Assembly: GCA_965198855.1 (NCBI GenBank)
Contig: CBDAPZ010000001.1
Span: forward strand, 2,480,001 to 2,544,000
Source: BOG-908 sp965198855
GTDB lineage: Bacteria > Pseudomonadota > Alphaproteobacteria > Acetobacterales > Acetobacteraceae
Direction of reading: 5' to 3'
Length of the DNA: 64,000 nucleotides
The notes under the pieces are model-generated. The model searched no databases and had not been told where the DNA came from. It saw only the letters and a program-made list of their open reading frames with translations. Positions 26,922-36,078 of this stretch are shown here, in pieces (the first letter of the stretch is position 1; the number at the start of each line of letters is the position of its first letter). The position numbers and the translations under genes were made by a program.

Positions 26922-28118
26922 TCACGCTTTTTCCTCGACATGTGACATCAGCGCCTCCGCCAGCGCATTCGTGCTGAATGGCTTCAACCTATGCAGCTCC
27001 CCCTTAGCCACGAATCTAGGCCAATCAGGCTCAGCAATCATCGCGCGCCCCACGGCGACCAGATCGAAATCGCCGCGATCGAAGCGCCGCATCAATTCGT
27101 CGAGGCTGGCAAGATTGAGCTCAGCCGTTCGTCCTTCGGCCAGGCTCGCGAGCAGATCGCAATCCAGGCCGATCGATCCGATCGTGCAGGTGGGCACACC
27201 TGTCACCTTCTTCACCCAGCCGGCTAGATTGAGATCGCTGCCTTCGAATGACGGCTCCCAGAAGCGCCGCTGCGAGCAATCGAACAGATCAACGCCTGCT
27301 TCGACGACGGGCGCCAGGAGTTCTTCGAGTTCGGCCGGATCGTCGACCCATTGTGCGGCGTAGTCCACCATCTTCCATTGCGAGATACGCATGATAACCG
27401 GCATGCCGGGCTTCAGCCTGCTCTTGCATTCAGCAACGATCTCGGCAGCGAAACGGCCACGTGCGCGCGCGCTGCCGCCATATTTGTCCGTGCGATGATT
27501 GAGGAGTTTCCAAAAGAACTGGTCCGGCAGGTAGCCGTGCGCGCCATGGATCTCGACGCCGTCGAAGCCAAGCTCCAAGGCCTTGTCGGCGCCGACGCCG
27601 AACGCCTCGATCACTTCGTCGATTTGCGCCTGCGTCATGCCGTCGCAAACCTGCTTGCCCGGCGCGATATAGCCCGATGGGCTGACCTGGCCCAGTTCGG
27701 GGCGGAAATCGACATCGTTGCCGACCAGCACGTCTGGGCCGCGATAGATCAGCCCGACATGCCATAGCTCCGGCACGGTGAAGCCGCCAGCTGCGTGCAC
27801 CTTCTGCGCGACGTTGCGCCATGCGTCGTAGGCGCGCTCGCCACGAAAGCGGCCGAGCATCGGATTGTCGCCCGAGGATACGTGATCGATATAGACGCCT
27901 TCGGTGATGACGAGGCTCGCACCACCCTTGGCGCGCCGTGCGTAATAGTCTGCGCCTTCGTCGCTCGGCACGCCCTCCTCGCACGCCTCCAGCCCCATTG
28001 GCGGGAAGATGATGCGATTGGGCAGGGTCAGGTTGCCGAGCTTGAACGGCGTGAACAGCCCGGCGAACTTTGCGTCTGCTTGCACGGATGCATTCTTCCC
28101 ACATTGCGAACTTTGCAC
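26922..28118 (-). CDS. NADH:flavin oxidoreductase, Old Yellow Enzyme family
   Basis: 398 aa from a GTG at 28118; a GTG at 28085, preceded by GGGAAG, may be the true start (387 aa). FMN TIM barrel: LFTPFKLGNLTLPNRIIFPPMG at the N terminus, VPELWHVGL with the active-site His, EIHGAHGYLPDQFFWKLLNHRTD and FDLVAVGRAMIAEPDW. The 2,4-dienoyl-CoA reductase-like C-terminal FAD domain is absent, so this is a single-domain ene-reductase that reduces C=C bonds of enones or similar. It is probably controlled by the TetR gene just upstream. Confidence 0.9.
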   Translation of the reverse strand: MQSSQCGKNASVQADAKFAGLFTPFKLGNLTLPNRIIFPPMGLEACEEGVPSDEGADYYARRAKGGASLVITEGVYIDHVSSGDNPMLGRFRGERAYDAWRNVAQKVHAAGGFTVPELWHVGLIYRGPDVLVGNDVDFRPELGQVSPSGYIAPGKQVCDGMTQAQIDEVIEAFGVGADKALELGFDGVEIHGAHGYLPDQFFWKLLNHRTDKYGGSARARGRFAAEIVAECKSRLKPGMPVIMRISQWKMVDYAAQWVDDPAELEELLAPVVEAGVDLFDCSQRRFWEPSFEGSDLNLAGWVKKVTGVPTCTIGSIGLDCDLLASLAEGRTAELNLASLDELMRRFDRGDFDLVAVGRAMIAEPDWPRFVAKGELHRLKPFSTNALAEALMSHVEEKA

Positions 28119-28159
28119 ATCGGCATATCGGTATTTATGCAGTCGCTCAACACCTGAAT

Positions 28160-28747
28160 TCAGTCTGTGCGTGCTTGTGGCGCCTCCAGCCGGTCGAGCT
28201 GGCGCTCCACGAAGGCGCGCACCGCGGGGTGTACGCTCGACGAGCCGAGCGCCTGCTCGGTAACCATGGTGCGCGTAATCGCGGCGATCAGGAAAGCGAC
28301 CACCTCGGGCGGCACCTCGCCGATGACGCCGCCGGCCTTCTCCATCGCCTTGGCGATGGCGGCGGTATGAACCACGCGCACGAGATCGTTCGCGCGTGCT
28401 AGCTCGGCGCCGATCGCCTTACGATGCACCGCCAGCGCGATGAACTCCACGACTAGCTCGACATCGGCGTCGAGGCTCAATTTCCACAGATTGCGAACGG
28501 GGTTGTCGGAGGTGATCGCCCGCACATGCTGCGCCAGATAGTCCTCTTCCGTGCGCCGGAACAAGGCGAGGAAGAGATTGTCCATCGTGCCAAAATGATA
28601 ATGCACGAGCTGCGATTTCAGCCCCGCCTCTTCCGCCACACGGCGTGAGCTGACGGCGGCATAGCCTTCCTCCCGCATGATCTTGTAGGCGGCATTCAAT
28701 ATCGCCGTGCGGGTATCCGCGCTGTCACGTCCGTTTCGCCGCGCCAT
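28160..28747 (-). CDS. TetR-family transcriptional regulator
   Basis: 195 aa from ATG 28747; longer starts up to 28795 exist. The helix-turn-helix spans about 14-55: TRTAILNAAYKIMREEGYAAVSS, then RRVAEEAGLKSQLVHYHFG. It is the first gene of the minus-strand OYE-Rieske-hydratase string and is divergent from the SDR-CoA ligase-GST-P450 string, which makes it the likely local regulator of both. No clear palindrome was found between the two starts. Confidence 0.88.
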   Translation of the reverse strand: MARRNGRDSADTRTAILNAAYKIMREEGYAAVSSRRVAEEAGLKSQLVHYHFGTMDNLFLALFRRTEEDYLAQHVRAITSDNPVRNLWKLSLDADVELVVEFIALAVHRKAIGAELARANDLVRVVHTAAIAKAMEKAGGVIGEVPPEVVAFLIAAITRTMVTEQALGSSSVHPAVRAFVERQLDRLEAPQARTD

Positions 28748-28893
28748 CCGAAATGTCCACCCCTCTCCTTCGACCTTTATTGACATAGTCGACACGAAGC
28801 GATTATGCGACTGGTTAACTCTTCTGCGAAAAGCCGCGCGCCGAAATTGCGGATAAAGGGGCGGTTACGGGACTTCTCGAGGCACATGCCGCC

Positions 28894-29769
28894 TTGTCCG
28901 GCAAGGTCGCGGTGATCGCCGGCGGGGCGGCCGGCCATCTTGGCCGTGCGGTCACCATCGGGCTCGCCAAGGCTGGTGTCACCATCATCTGCTGCGACAA
29001 TGACCGCGAGGGCATTGCCGCAATCGTGCCCGAGATCGAAGCGGCCGGCGGCAAGATCCTGGCCGTGGAGGCGGACGTGACGGACGTCGCGGCACTGGAT
29101 CGTTTCTACGATCGTGTCGAGACGGAATGCGACCATGCCGACATCCTCGTCAACGTGGCCGGTGGGGTAGAGCGACGCATGTTCGCGGACAGCACGCGCG
29201 CACACCACACGCGCGATATCCGCCTTAACTACGGCTATGTCATCGACAGCGTACAGCGTGCGCTGCCCTTGCTGCGCAAAAGCGGTCGTGGCGGCAGCAT
29301 CATCAATTTTACGACCATCGAGGCGCATCGCGGGGCTGCCACTTTCGCGGTCTATGCGGGTGCCAAGGCAGGCCTCACAAATTTCAGCCGTGCAATCGCG
29401 GTCGAGCTTGGCGCCGAGCAAATCCGCGTCAATTGTGTCGCGACCGATACCACGCAGGCACGCGCCTCCAACGCAGCACTCGCGCCGGCGGATTTCGAGC
29501 GGCTGGCGGAACTCGGCGATGACGCTATGCGCAAGGCGATCGAATTCTACGTGCCGCAGAAAAAGCCGCCCTCGATCGATGATGTCGTCAACGGCGTGTT
29601 GTTCCTGGCGAGCGATTTGTCGCAATCGATCACGGGAACGACCCTGCATATCGACGGCGGCACCATCGCCTCGCTCGGATGGCTCGACTGGCCGGAAGGC
29701 GACGGCTACATGCCTGCACCTCTGGGGGGCACGCTGAAGCGCCTCTATGGCGGCGGCGGGAAAGGATGA
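28894..29769 (+). CDS. short-chain dehydrogenase/reductase (classical SDR)
   Basis: 291 aa from TTG 28894. No ATG or GTG is available in this frame upstream, so the start is uncertain by a few residues. The cofactor loop is AGGAAGHLGRAV, the structural motif NVAGG replaces NNAG, and the active site YAGAKAG (YxxxK) is present. The usual catalytic Ser position carries Thr in INFTTIEAHRG. It overlaps the CoA ligase start by four bases (ATGA). Probably an alcohol or hydroxyacyl dehydrogenase of the catabolic route. Confidence 0.83.
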   Translation: MSGKVAVIAGGAAGHLGRAVTIGLAKAGVTIICCDNDREGIAAIVPEIEAAGGKILAVEADVTDVAALDRFYDRVETECDHADILVNVAGGVERRMFADSTRAHHTRDIRLNYGYVIDSVQRALPLLRKSGRGGSIINFTTIEAHRGAATFAVYAGAKAGLTNFSRAIAVELGAEQIRVNCVATDTTQARASNAALAPADFERLAELGDDAMRKAIEFYVPQKKPPSIDDVVNGVLFLASDLSQSITGTTLHIDGGTIASLGWLDWPEGDGYMPAPLGGTLKRLYGGGGKG

Positions 29770-31466
29770 CCGCCGCCGCGCACGGCGAACCCGCGCTCAT
29801 CCACGGGCCTCTGCTGACTTCCGAGCCCGGCCTGGGTGCACTGACCCTGCCCGGCTATCTGCGCGAAGTGACGCAACGTTTTTCCGAGCGCGAAGCCCTC
29901 GTCTTTCATGAGGGCGGCGCGCGGATCAGCTGGAGCTATGCCCTGCTGTGGGAGCGCGCAGCGGAGGTCGCGCGTTCGCTGCTGTCGCTCGGCTGCGGGA
30001 AGGATAGCCGGGTCGGCATTCTCATGACCAATCGGCCGGAGTGGCTGGCCGCGGTGTTCGGCGCCGCAATTGCCGGCTGCACCGCAGTGCCGCTCAGCAC
30101 TTTCTCGACGGAGCCGGAGCTGGACTGCCTGTTGCGCACCGCAGCGGTGGGTGTGCTGCTGGTCGAGCAGCGCATCGCCAACAAGGATTTTGTGGCGATG
30201 CTCGCGCGGCTGGAGCCGTTGCTGCTCGAACCGCCCGGCGCACGCTCGACGCGCTTTCCACATCTGCGTCACCTGGCTTTGATTGGGGATGCACCGGCCG
30301 GCAGCGCCTTCGAAAACTGGAAGACGTTTTGCGCGCGCGGCATCGCCATTCCAATAGAGCTCGCCGAGCGCACCGCCGAAGAGGTGCGCCCCACCGATAT
30401 CGGCGCAATCCTGTTCTCCTCCGGCTCGACCGCAACTCCCAAGGCAATCATCAACTCGCAGCGTGGCGTGGCCATCCATCTCTGGCGTTGGCGGCGGATG
30501 TTCGCTCTGGAAGGTGACATTCGTGCATGGACACCAAACGGCTTCTTCTGGTCCGGCAATTTCGGCACCGTGCTCGGCGCCACGCTCTCGGCAGGCGGTT
30601 GCCTCGTGCTGCAGTCGATCTTCGAACCGGTCGCTGCACTCGACCTCATCGCGGCTGAACGAGTCAATTACCCCACTGCCTGGCGGCATCAATGGAAACA
30701 GATTGTCGAAGCGCCGAACTGGAATGATGTCGATCTCAGCGCAGTTCGCTTTCTTGGTGCCGACCAGCCACTCGCCGTGCATCCGACGATCCGCCTCGGC
30801 GATTGGCACGAGCCTTCCTCTTATGGCAGCACAGAGACCTTCACGATCACCACCGGCCATGCCAGCGACGCGACGGCGGAGATCGCGCACGCCAGCCACG
30901 GCCCGGCGTTGCCCGGCAACACCGTCAAGATCATCGATCCGATCAGCGGCACGATCTTGCCGCGCGGCGAACAGGGCGAGATCGCGGTGAAGGGACCGAC
31001 GCTGATGCTCGGCTATCTCGGCGTGCCGCCCGAGCAGGCGTTCGATGCAGAAGGCTTCTATCGCACGGGCGATTCGGGCTGGATCGACAATATCGGCGAA
31101 CTGCATTTCGAAGGCAGGCTCAGCACCGTTATCAAGACCGGCGGCGCCAACGTCTCGCCGCTCGAAGTCGAGCACGTGCTGGAGACCATGGCGGGCATCA
31201 AGATCGCACGCTGCGTCGGCGTGCCCGACGACGCATTGGGCGAGTTGGTGGTCGCCTGCATCGTGCCCGCGGAAGGCGCGATGCTCTCGGCCGAAGCGGT
31301 TTACGCTTTCGCCCGCAAAAGACTGGCAAGTTACAAGACCCCGCGCCGCATCCTGTTCCTCGAAGATAGCGCGATGCAGCTGACCGGCAGCGCCAAGATC
31401 AAACCTGCCGAATTGCGCCTGCTCGCCATCGCGAAACTCGCGGCCCAGGCAACTGTCGCGGCGTAA
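29766..31466 (+). CDS. AMP-dependent acyl-CoA synthetase
   Basis: 566 aa. ATG 29766 overlaps the SDR stop (ATGA); a longer frame to 29679 is inside the SDR gene. ANL motifs: ILFSSGSTATPKAIINSQRG (AMP-binding loop), SSYGSTETFTIT, GFYRTGDSGWIDNIGEL, TVIKTGGANVSPLEVE and the catalytic lysine region LTGSAKIKPAELR. It activates a carboxylic acid to its CoA ester. The acid is not identifiable; aryl or terpenoid acids fit the neighbourhood. It is followed after 23 bases by a GST gene, so co-transcription is likely. Confidence 0.88.
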   Translation: MTAAAHGEPALIHGPLLTSEPGLGALTLPGYLREVTQRFSEREALVFHEGGARISWSYALLWERAAEVARSLLSLGCGKDSRVGILMTNRPEWLAAVFGAAIAGCTAVPLSTFSTEPELDCLLRTAAVGVLLVEQRIANKDFVAMLARLEPLLLEPPGARSTRFPHLRHLALIGDAPAGSAFENWKTFCARGIAIPIELAERTAEEVRPTDIGAILFSSGSTATPKAIINSQRGVAIHLWRWRRMFALEGDIRAWTPNGFFWSGNFGTVLGATLSAGGCLVLQSIFEPVAALDLIAAERVNYPTAWRHQWKQIVEAPNWNDVDLSAVRFLGADQPLAVHPTIRLGDWHEPSSYGSTETFTITTGHASDATAEIAHASHGPALPGNTVKIIDPISGTILPRGEQGEIAVKGPTLMLGYLGVPPEQAFDAEGFYRTGDSGWIDNIGELHFEGRLSTVIKTGGANVSPLEVEHVLETMAGIKIARCVGVPDDALGELVVACIVPAEGAMLSAEAVYAFARKRLASYKTPRRILFLEDSAMQLTGSAKIKPAELRLLAIAKLAAQATVAA

Positions 31467-31489
31467 TCCTTCATACGATGAGGACGGAC

Positions 31490-32236
31490 ATGACCGACAC
31501 GCGGCCGATCATTCTTCACGGCGTCATGAGCCCGAACGTGATCAAGGTTGCGATCATGCTGGAAGAGTTGGCACTGCCCTATGAGTTGCGCCACGTGGCA
31601 CTATTCGCCGGCGAGCAATTCACGCCGGAATTCCGCCGCCTCAATCCCGCCGGCAAGGTCCCTGTGATCGAAGACCCGAGGCTGGAACGTCCGCTCGCCG
31701 AATCAGGTGCGATCCTATTCTGGCTCGCCGAACAGGCCGGTGCGCTACTCCCGGATGCGGGCGCTGACCGTTACGAAGTCATGCAATGGCTGATGGTGCA
31801 GATGGCATCGATCGGCCCGATGCTCGGCCAGTTCACGCATTTCCGCCTGCTCGCCGAGGGCAGCGAACCCTATGGTGTCGGCCGCTACGGCGCGATGGCA
31901 CAGCGTATTTACCAGCTCATCAATGATCGCGTTGCCGAGCGTGCGTGGATCGCAGGCGACGCCTACTCGATCGCCGACATCGCGATTTTCCCCTGGGCCG
32001 AGTACCTCGAGCGCCATGATCTTTCGATCGACGATTATCCGGCGATGAAGCGGTGGCGTGCGGGGATAGCTGCCCGGCCGGCGGTGATCCGCGCCAAGGC
32101 ACGGATCATGGAGGCATTCATGACCGACTCTGTCAAGACGATCGCCGCTGCGAGTCCGGGCGATCTTGATCGTTTTTTTGGGCGGACGGCGCAAATGCCG
32201 GTGCGGGATTATGGTGCTGTCAAAAAGATGAAGTGA
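31490..32236 (+). CDS. glutathione S-transferase family protein
   Basis: 248 aa from ATG 31490 with GAGGA upstream; an ATG at 31478 is less well placed. Thioredoxin-like N domain: IILHGVMSPNVIKVAIMLEEL, NPAGKVPVIEDP (cis-Pro) and LAESGAILFWLAE (Glu-Ser glutathione contact). The helical C domain contains AWIAGDAYSIADIAIFPW, the GST N-capping box. It may conjugate or cleave ether or reactive intermediates with glutathione within the catabolic operon. A 30-residue C-terminal extension is unusual for the small GSTs. Confidence 0.87.
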   Translation: MTDTRPIILHGVMSPNVIKVAIMLEELALPYELRHVALFAGEQFTPEFRRLNPAGKVPVIEDPRLERPLAESGAILFWLAEQAGALLPDAGADRYEVMQWLMVQMASIGPMLGQFTHFRLLAEGSEPYGVGRYGAMAQRIYQLINDRVAERAWIAGDAYSIADIAIFPWAEYLERHDLSIDDYPAMKRWRAGIAARPAVIRAKARIMEAFMTDSVKTIAAASPGDLDRFFGRTAQMPVRDYGAVKKMK

Positions 32237-32363
32237 AAGTCTTCTTTTTCGAAGATAAGAAGCAAAAGACTTTTAGGTCGCTGTCGCGATTCGATCGGTG
32301 AATCGTGCCAGCACAATAAAAGTTTTTTTGGTTATTCTTTCAAAAAGGAACAGCTTTCTTCTT
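32234..32363. repeat. paired-hairpin intergenic repeat, copy 5
   Basis: Complete but diverged copy: left arm GAAAGTCTTCTTTTTCGAAG with GCAAAAGACTTTTAGG, core GTCGCTGTCGCG, right arm AAAAGTTTTTTTGG and an eroded hairpin ending in CTTTCTTC. It fills the gap between the GST and P450 genes. Confidence 0.8.
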
Positions 32364-32380
32364 GTATCACGGAGACCACA

Positions 32381-33658
32381 ATGAGTGATTTTGAAAACAC
32401 CGACTATTTCACTGATGCATCCCTGTGCGCAGACCCCTACCCCTATTTTGAACATCTACGCATGAAAGGCTTGGTCAGTTTCGATCGGCATCATCACGTC
32501 GCGATGGTTTCAGGGTATGAGGAGGCACTCGCAGTCTATAACGATCCCGCAAATTTCTCGGCGTGCAATGCCGTTGGTGGACCGCTGCCGCCGCTACCGT
32601 TCATTCCTGAAGGTGATGATATCAGTGCGGACATCAACGAGCATCGCGGCAAGATGCCGTCATCGGACCTGCTCGTGACATATGACCGGCCAGACCATCC
32701 GCCTGCACGTAGCCTGCTGATGCGTTTGTTCACCCCATCTCGGCTTGCCGAGAACGAAATTTATATACGGACGCTTTCAGAACATCTGGTCAGCGAGATG
32801 CTCATCAAGGGGACGGCGGAAATCGTGACCGAGCTGGGCAATCCCTTTGCCACCTTGGTGATCGCGGATCTGCTCGGCATCCCTGAAGAGGATCGCGCCA
32901 TCTATCGTGGCCGCTTGAATTCCGTTCCTGGTGCGGTCGGCGAGCAGGACGAGGAATCCACGGCTTCGCATCCGCTCGAGTTCCTGCATGAAAGCTTCAC
33001 AACCTACATCACCGAGCGCAGGAATGCGCCGAGAGGCGACGTGTTGAGCGACCTGGCGAATGCAACCTATCCGGGCGGCGACATTCCCAGCGTCATCGAA
33101 GTCGTCCGCGTCGCCACCAACCTTTTCGCCGCAGGCCAGGAAACCACCGCCCGGCTGCTCGCTACGGCGCTGCGTTTCCTCGCCGAGGCACCTGATCTGC
33201 AAACGCGCCTGCGCAGCGAACCGCATCTGATCGCAGCCTTTGTCGAGGAGGTGCTAAGGCTGGAAGGACCGGTCAAGAGCACCTTCAGGCTTGTGCGCAA
33301 AACCACGCCCATCGGCGACACCAGGGTTGCGGCAGGAACGACCGTGATGACCGCGATTGCCACCGTCAATCGCGATCCTGGCCGATACGACCGGCCAGGG
33401 GAGATCGTGCTCGATCGTCCGAAAATCCGCGAGCATCTGGCGTTCGGACGCGGTGTCCATACATGCCCGGGCGCACCGCTGGCCAGGGTCGAGGTTCGTG
33501 TCATGCTTGAGCAACTGCTTTCCAGCACGTCAAATATCGTTGTTTCCGAACAGCATCATGGTCCCAGAAGCGAGCGGCGCTATGACTATGCGGCAACGTA
33601 TCTGCTGCGAGGTCTAAATGAATTACATCTCGTCCTTACGCCGGCGGAGAGGAAATGA
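32381..33658 (+). CDS. cytochrome P450 monooxygenase
   Basis: 425 aa, the length of soluble bacterial P450s. ATG follows GGAGACCACA. I-helix AGQETTARLL, K-helix EEVLRLEG (ExxR) and the heme-thiolate loop FGRGVHTCPGAPLAR with C362. Bacterial P450s of this group hydroxylate terpenes, fatty acids or aromatics with a ferredoxin/reductase pair, none of which is encoded nearby. It is in line with the SDR, CoA ligase and GST genes, separated by a hairpin repeat. Confidence 0.94.
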   Translation: MSDFENTDYFTDASLCADPYPYFEHLRMKGLVSFDRHHHVAMVSGYEEALAVYNDPANFSACNAVGGPLPPLPFIPEGDDISADINEHRGKMPSSDLLVTYDRPDHPPARSLLMRLFTPSRLAENEIYIRTLSEHLVSEMLIKGTAEIVTELGNPFATLVIADLLGIPEEDRAIYRGRLNSVPGAVGEQDEESTASHPLEFLHESFTTYITERRNAPRGDVLSDLANATYPGGDIPSVIEVVRVATNLFAAGQETTARLLATALRFLAEAPDLQTRLRSEPHLIAAFVEEVLRLEGPVKSTFRLVRKTTPIGDTRVAAGTTVMTAIATVNRDPGRYDRPGEIVLDRPKIREHLAFGRGVHTCPGAPLARVEVRVMLEQLLSSTSNIVVSEQHHGPRSERRYDYAATYLLRGLNELHLVLTPAERK

Positions 33659-33798
33659 CTTCAGGGCTGTTCAGTCAGATGTAAGCGGACCTTGGTTTAT
33701 CAGTCCCATTGAAGCGGCGCGCAGTTTCTTGCAAATTCTACTTTCGGGTCACGGTAGCTCAAGCTATTCTGAAGACCCCCGGGTGGAGATTTTGCAGC

Positions 33799-34332
33799 AT
33801 GGCGAAGCTCATCTTCGGATTACAGCAGTCGCTGGACGGCTATGTCGACCATAGGGCACTCGGTCGGCCAGGCCACGCGCTCTTTCGTCATTTCGTAGAG
33901 CACGTGCGCGACCTGGCCGGCATCGTGTATGGTCGCCGCACATACGAGATCATGCGGTATTGGGACGAAGACCTCCCCGACTGGGATACGGATGAACGCG
34001 ATTTCGCGGTGGCGTGGCGAAGCCGACCGAAATGGGTCGTATCACGCTCAGGCAAGTCACTCGGCCCCAACGCCACGCTGGTTCAGAATGATTTTGGGAC
34101 CGTGCTGCGCGAGCTCAAGGCTCGGCTCGCCGGGGAGATCGACATCGCCGGACCAGACCTCGCGCGAAGCCTGGCCGAGCTTGGCCTTATCGATGAGTAT
34201 CGGCTCTATTTCCGCCCAATTGTGCTCGGTCACGGCACGCCGTTCTTCGCCGATCCCAGGCCGCCCCTCCGCCTGGTCGCGAGCGATCCCATCGGCGAAG
34301 ACGCAATCAGGTTGACGTACGTTCCAGCCTGA
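33799..34332 (+). CDS. dihydrofolate reductase/RibD C-terminal family protein
   Basis: 177 aa from ATG 33799 with GGAG ten bases before; a frame to 33709 adds an implausible leader. The N terminus MAKLIFGLQQSLDGYVDH, then GIVYGRRTYEIMRYW and EIDIAGPDLARSLAELGLIDEYRLYFRPIVLGHGTPFF (split here by normal turns) match the RibD_C/DHFR-like group, which bind NADPH. These proteins are often of unknown substrate and commonly neighbour regulators or sigma factors. It stops directly against the decayed gene on the other strand. Confidence 0.82.
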   Translation: MAKLIFGLQQSLDGYVDHRALGRPGHALFRHFVEHVRDLAGIVYGRRTYEIMRYWDEDLPDWDTDERDFAVAWRSRPKWVVSRSGKSLGPNATLVQNDFGTVLRELKARLAGEIDIAGPDLARSLAELGLIDEYRLYFRPIVLGHGTPFFADPRPPLRLVASDPIGEDAIRLTYVPA

Positions 34333-34672
34333 TCACCCAACCGCCCGGACATCACGCTTACTCAACCCGCCTCGGCGGCCGCCCGCGTGCGTAGCGTTGA
34401 CAATGAAGATGCCACCTTCGCCGAGCGCCGCGAAGATCGTGTCGTCGCGGCATAGATCCTCCAATTGCGCGTCGGTGCGGACGCAAATGCCAAGCATCTC
34501 CGCTCCTCGGGCGGTCGCGATGGGATCTGGCTCACGCGCAGTCCCGGGCTCGTCGAAGGCTTGAAGGGCCTGCGCGGACACGTCGTAGCCGGTGACGGCA
34601 AACCCGCTACGCGCCAGCCGACGCGCATATGGGCGCGCCCATGCTTCCCAAGCCGATAAAGCCGATTTTCAT
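34333..34672 (-). pseudogene. frameshifted and truncated 3-hydroxyisobutyrate dehydrogenase-like gene
   Basis: ATG 34672 has an excellent AGGAGG and starts MKIGFIGLGSMGAPI, the NAD motif of beta-hydroxyacid dehydrogenases. The frame then stops within 21 codons. The next reading frame continues the expected sequence (RRLARSGFAVTGYDVSAQALQAFDEP, here in two parts) up to GEGGIFIVNATHAGG near 34350. A single-base indel near the CATATG region (about 34627-34630) explains the break. The catalytic C-terminal domain, roughly 180 residues, is missing. It is a remnant with no expected activity. Confidence 0.82.
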
Positions 34673-34886
34673 CGGTTTCCTCCTGTCTCAAACGGGCAGT
34701 CTGATGAACTGTTCTTGCGCCTGCAAATATCGCGTTTTCGCCAAAGCTTCTGCAAATGGGCCATAATCGCCCCCATATGCGCCGCCCGCTCCCGATTCGA
34801 CCCGCGCCATGTCTTCGCAGCGAAAGGCCGATCGGCTATCCGCATCGGCAACGGCCGCAACGGCGACTGCCATCTGGGAGCAAATA

Positions 34887-35708
34887 ATGAGCAACGACAT
34901 TCTCGGCTATCAAGGCAAACGCGTCATCGTCACTGGCTGCTTCTCGGGCATGGGCGAAGCGACCGCGAAACTTCTGATGGAATTGGGTGCCGAAGTCCAT
35001 GGCATGGACTACAAGCCGTCATCGCTGAAGCTGGCGTCCTTCTCGAACGTCGACCTGCGCGATCCGCAGTCGATCGCCGCCGGCGTTGAGGGGATCGACG
35101 GCGAGATCCATGGGCTGTTCAACTGTGCCGGGCTGCCGCAGTCCTTCCCGCCGCTCGACGTCATGAAGGTGAATTTCATCGGGCTGCGCGCGCTGACCGA
35201 ACATGTCGTCGCACGCATGAAGCCGGGCGCTGCGATCGTCAGCATCGCCTCCACGGGCGGCCTGGGTTGGAGCCGTCGCATTCCGCTCAACATGGAGTTC
35301 GTCACCACAACCGGGTTTCAGGCCGCTCTGGACTGGTGTGAAGCGCATATGGACACCGTGCGGGAGGGTTATTCCTTCTCGAAGGAAAACGTCATCGTCT
35401 GGACGCAATACATCGGCGCGCACCTCATCAAGCAGGGCATACGCATCAACTGCACACTGCCATCGCCGACACAGACGCCGATGATGGCGGAGTTCGAGCG
35501 TGCCTCAGGCAAAGACGTGATCGAGGCGGCGTCACAGCCGCTAGGCCGCTACACCACTGCCGCCGAACAAGCGGCCGGTCCCGTGCTGCTGAACAGCGCG
35601 CTCGCGAGTATCATCAACGGCGTTGTCTTGCCGGTAGATGGCGGTTTCATGGGTGGGCTGGCCACCGGCCAGATCGACATCAGCAAGATGATGAAGCGCG
35701 CATCATGA
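34887..35708 (+). CDS. SDR oxidoreductase, 3-alpha-hydroxysteroid/coniferyl-alcohol dehydrogenase-like
   Basis: 273 aa from ATG 34887 with GGGAG; a frame to 34809 is not needed. TGCFSGMGEATA is the cofactor loop, LFNCAGLP the NNAG equivalent, VSIASTGG carries the Ser, and YSFSKENV is the YxxxK site. The spacing, with an insertion between Ser and Tyr, is like the 3-alpha-HSD/carbonyl reductase and coniferyl-alcohol dehydrogenase group. It is coupled to the NTF2-like gene by ATGA. Probably oxidises an alcohol of the catabolic substrate. Confidence 0.83.
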   Translation: MSNDILGYQGKRVIVTGCFSGMGEATAKLLMELGAEVHGMDYKPSSLKLASFSNVDLRDPQSIAAGVEGIDGEIHGLFNCAGLPQSFPPLDVMKVNFIGLRALTEHVVARMKPGAAIVSIASTGGLGWSRRIPLNMEFVTTTGFQAALDWCEAHMDTVREGYSFSKENVIVWTQYIGAHLIKQGIRINCTLPSPTQTPMMAEFERASGKDVIEAASQPLGRYTTAAEQAAGPVLLNSALASIINGVVLPVDGGFMGGLATGQIDISKMMKRAS

Positions 35709-36040
35709 CGCCCAGCGATGTGGCGGACCGCTATTTCGAATGCATCCGTGCGCGCGGCGTCGAAGCGTTGATCGCGCTCTACGCCGACGACGCGACCATC
35801 GGCCTGCCCAATGGCAACGAAGTCGTCGGCGCGGCAGCGATACGCACGCTGCAGGAGGGTATCTTCGCCGGCGCCGCCCCCTTCCCTACGCCCGGCAACC
35901 GGGTGGTCGGCGACAGCGCGGCCGCAGTCGAAATCAGGGTCAAGCTTGCCGAAGGCCGTGTGCGGCGCACAGCGAACTTCTTCACCGTCAATAGCGCCGG
36001 ACGCATCCAGCGCCTCTGCGTCTATGCGCAGGGAAGCTGA
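35705..36040 (+). CDS. NTF2/SnoaL-like small protein (steroid isomerase-like fold)
   Basis: 111 aa. The layout DVADRYFECIRARGVEALIALYADDATIGLP is typical of the cone-shaped NTF2-like fold, which includes ketosteroid isomerase, limonene epoxide hydrolase and SnoaL cyclases. It overlaps the preceding SDR by four bases and is 38 bases before another SDR, so it is part of the same operon. Its active-site residues cannot be assigned with confidence; an isomerase or hydratase role is an inference. Confidence 0.75.
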   Translation: MTPSDVADRYFECIRARGVEALIALYADDATIGLPNGNEVVGAAAIRTLQEGIFAGAAPFPTPGNRVVGDSAAAVEIRVKLAEGRVRRTANFFTVNSAGRIQRLCVYAQGS

Positions 36041-36078
36041 AGAACGCGGTCGAGGCTGACGACAAGGAAAGACGAAAG

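Noticed and set aside
29745..31175. Long open frame antisense to the acyl-CoA synthetase (about 476 codons)
   Set aside because: Shadow of the ANL enzyme on the other strand; no start context or recognisable motif.
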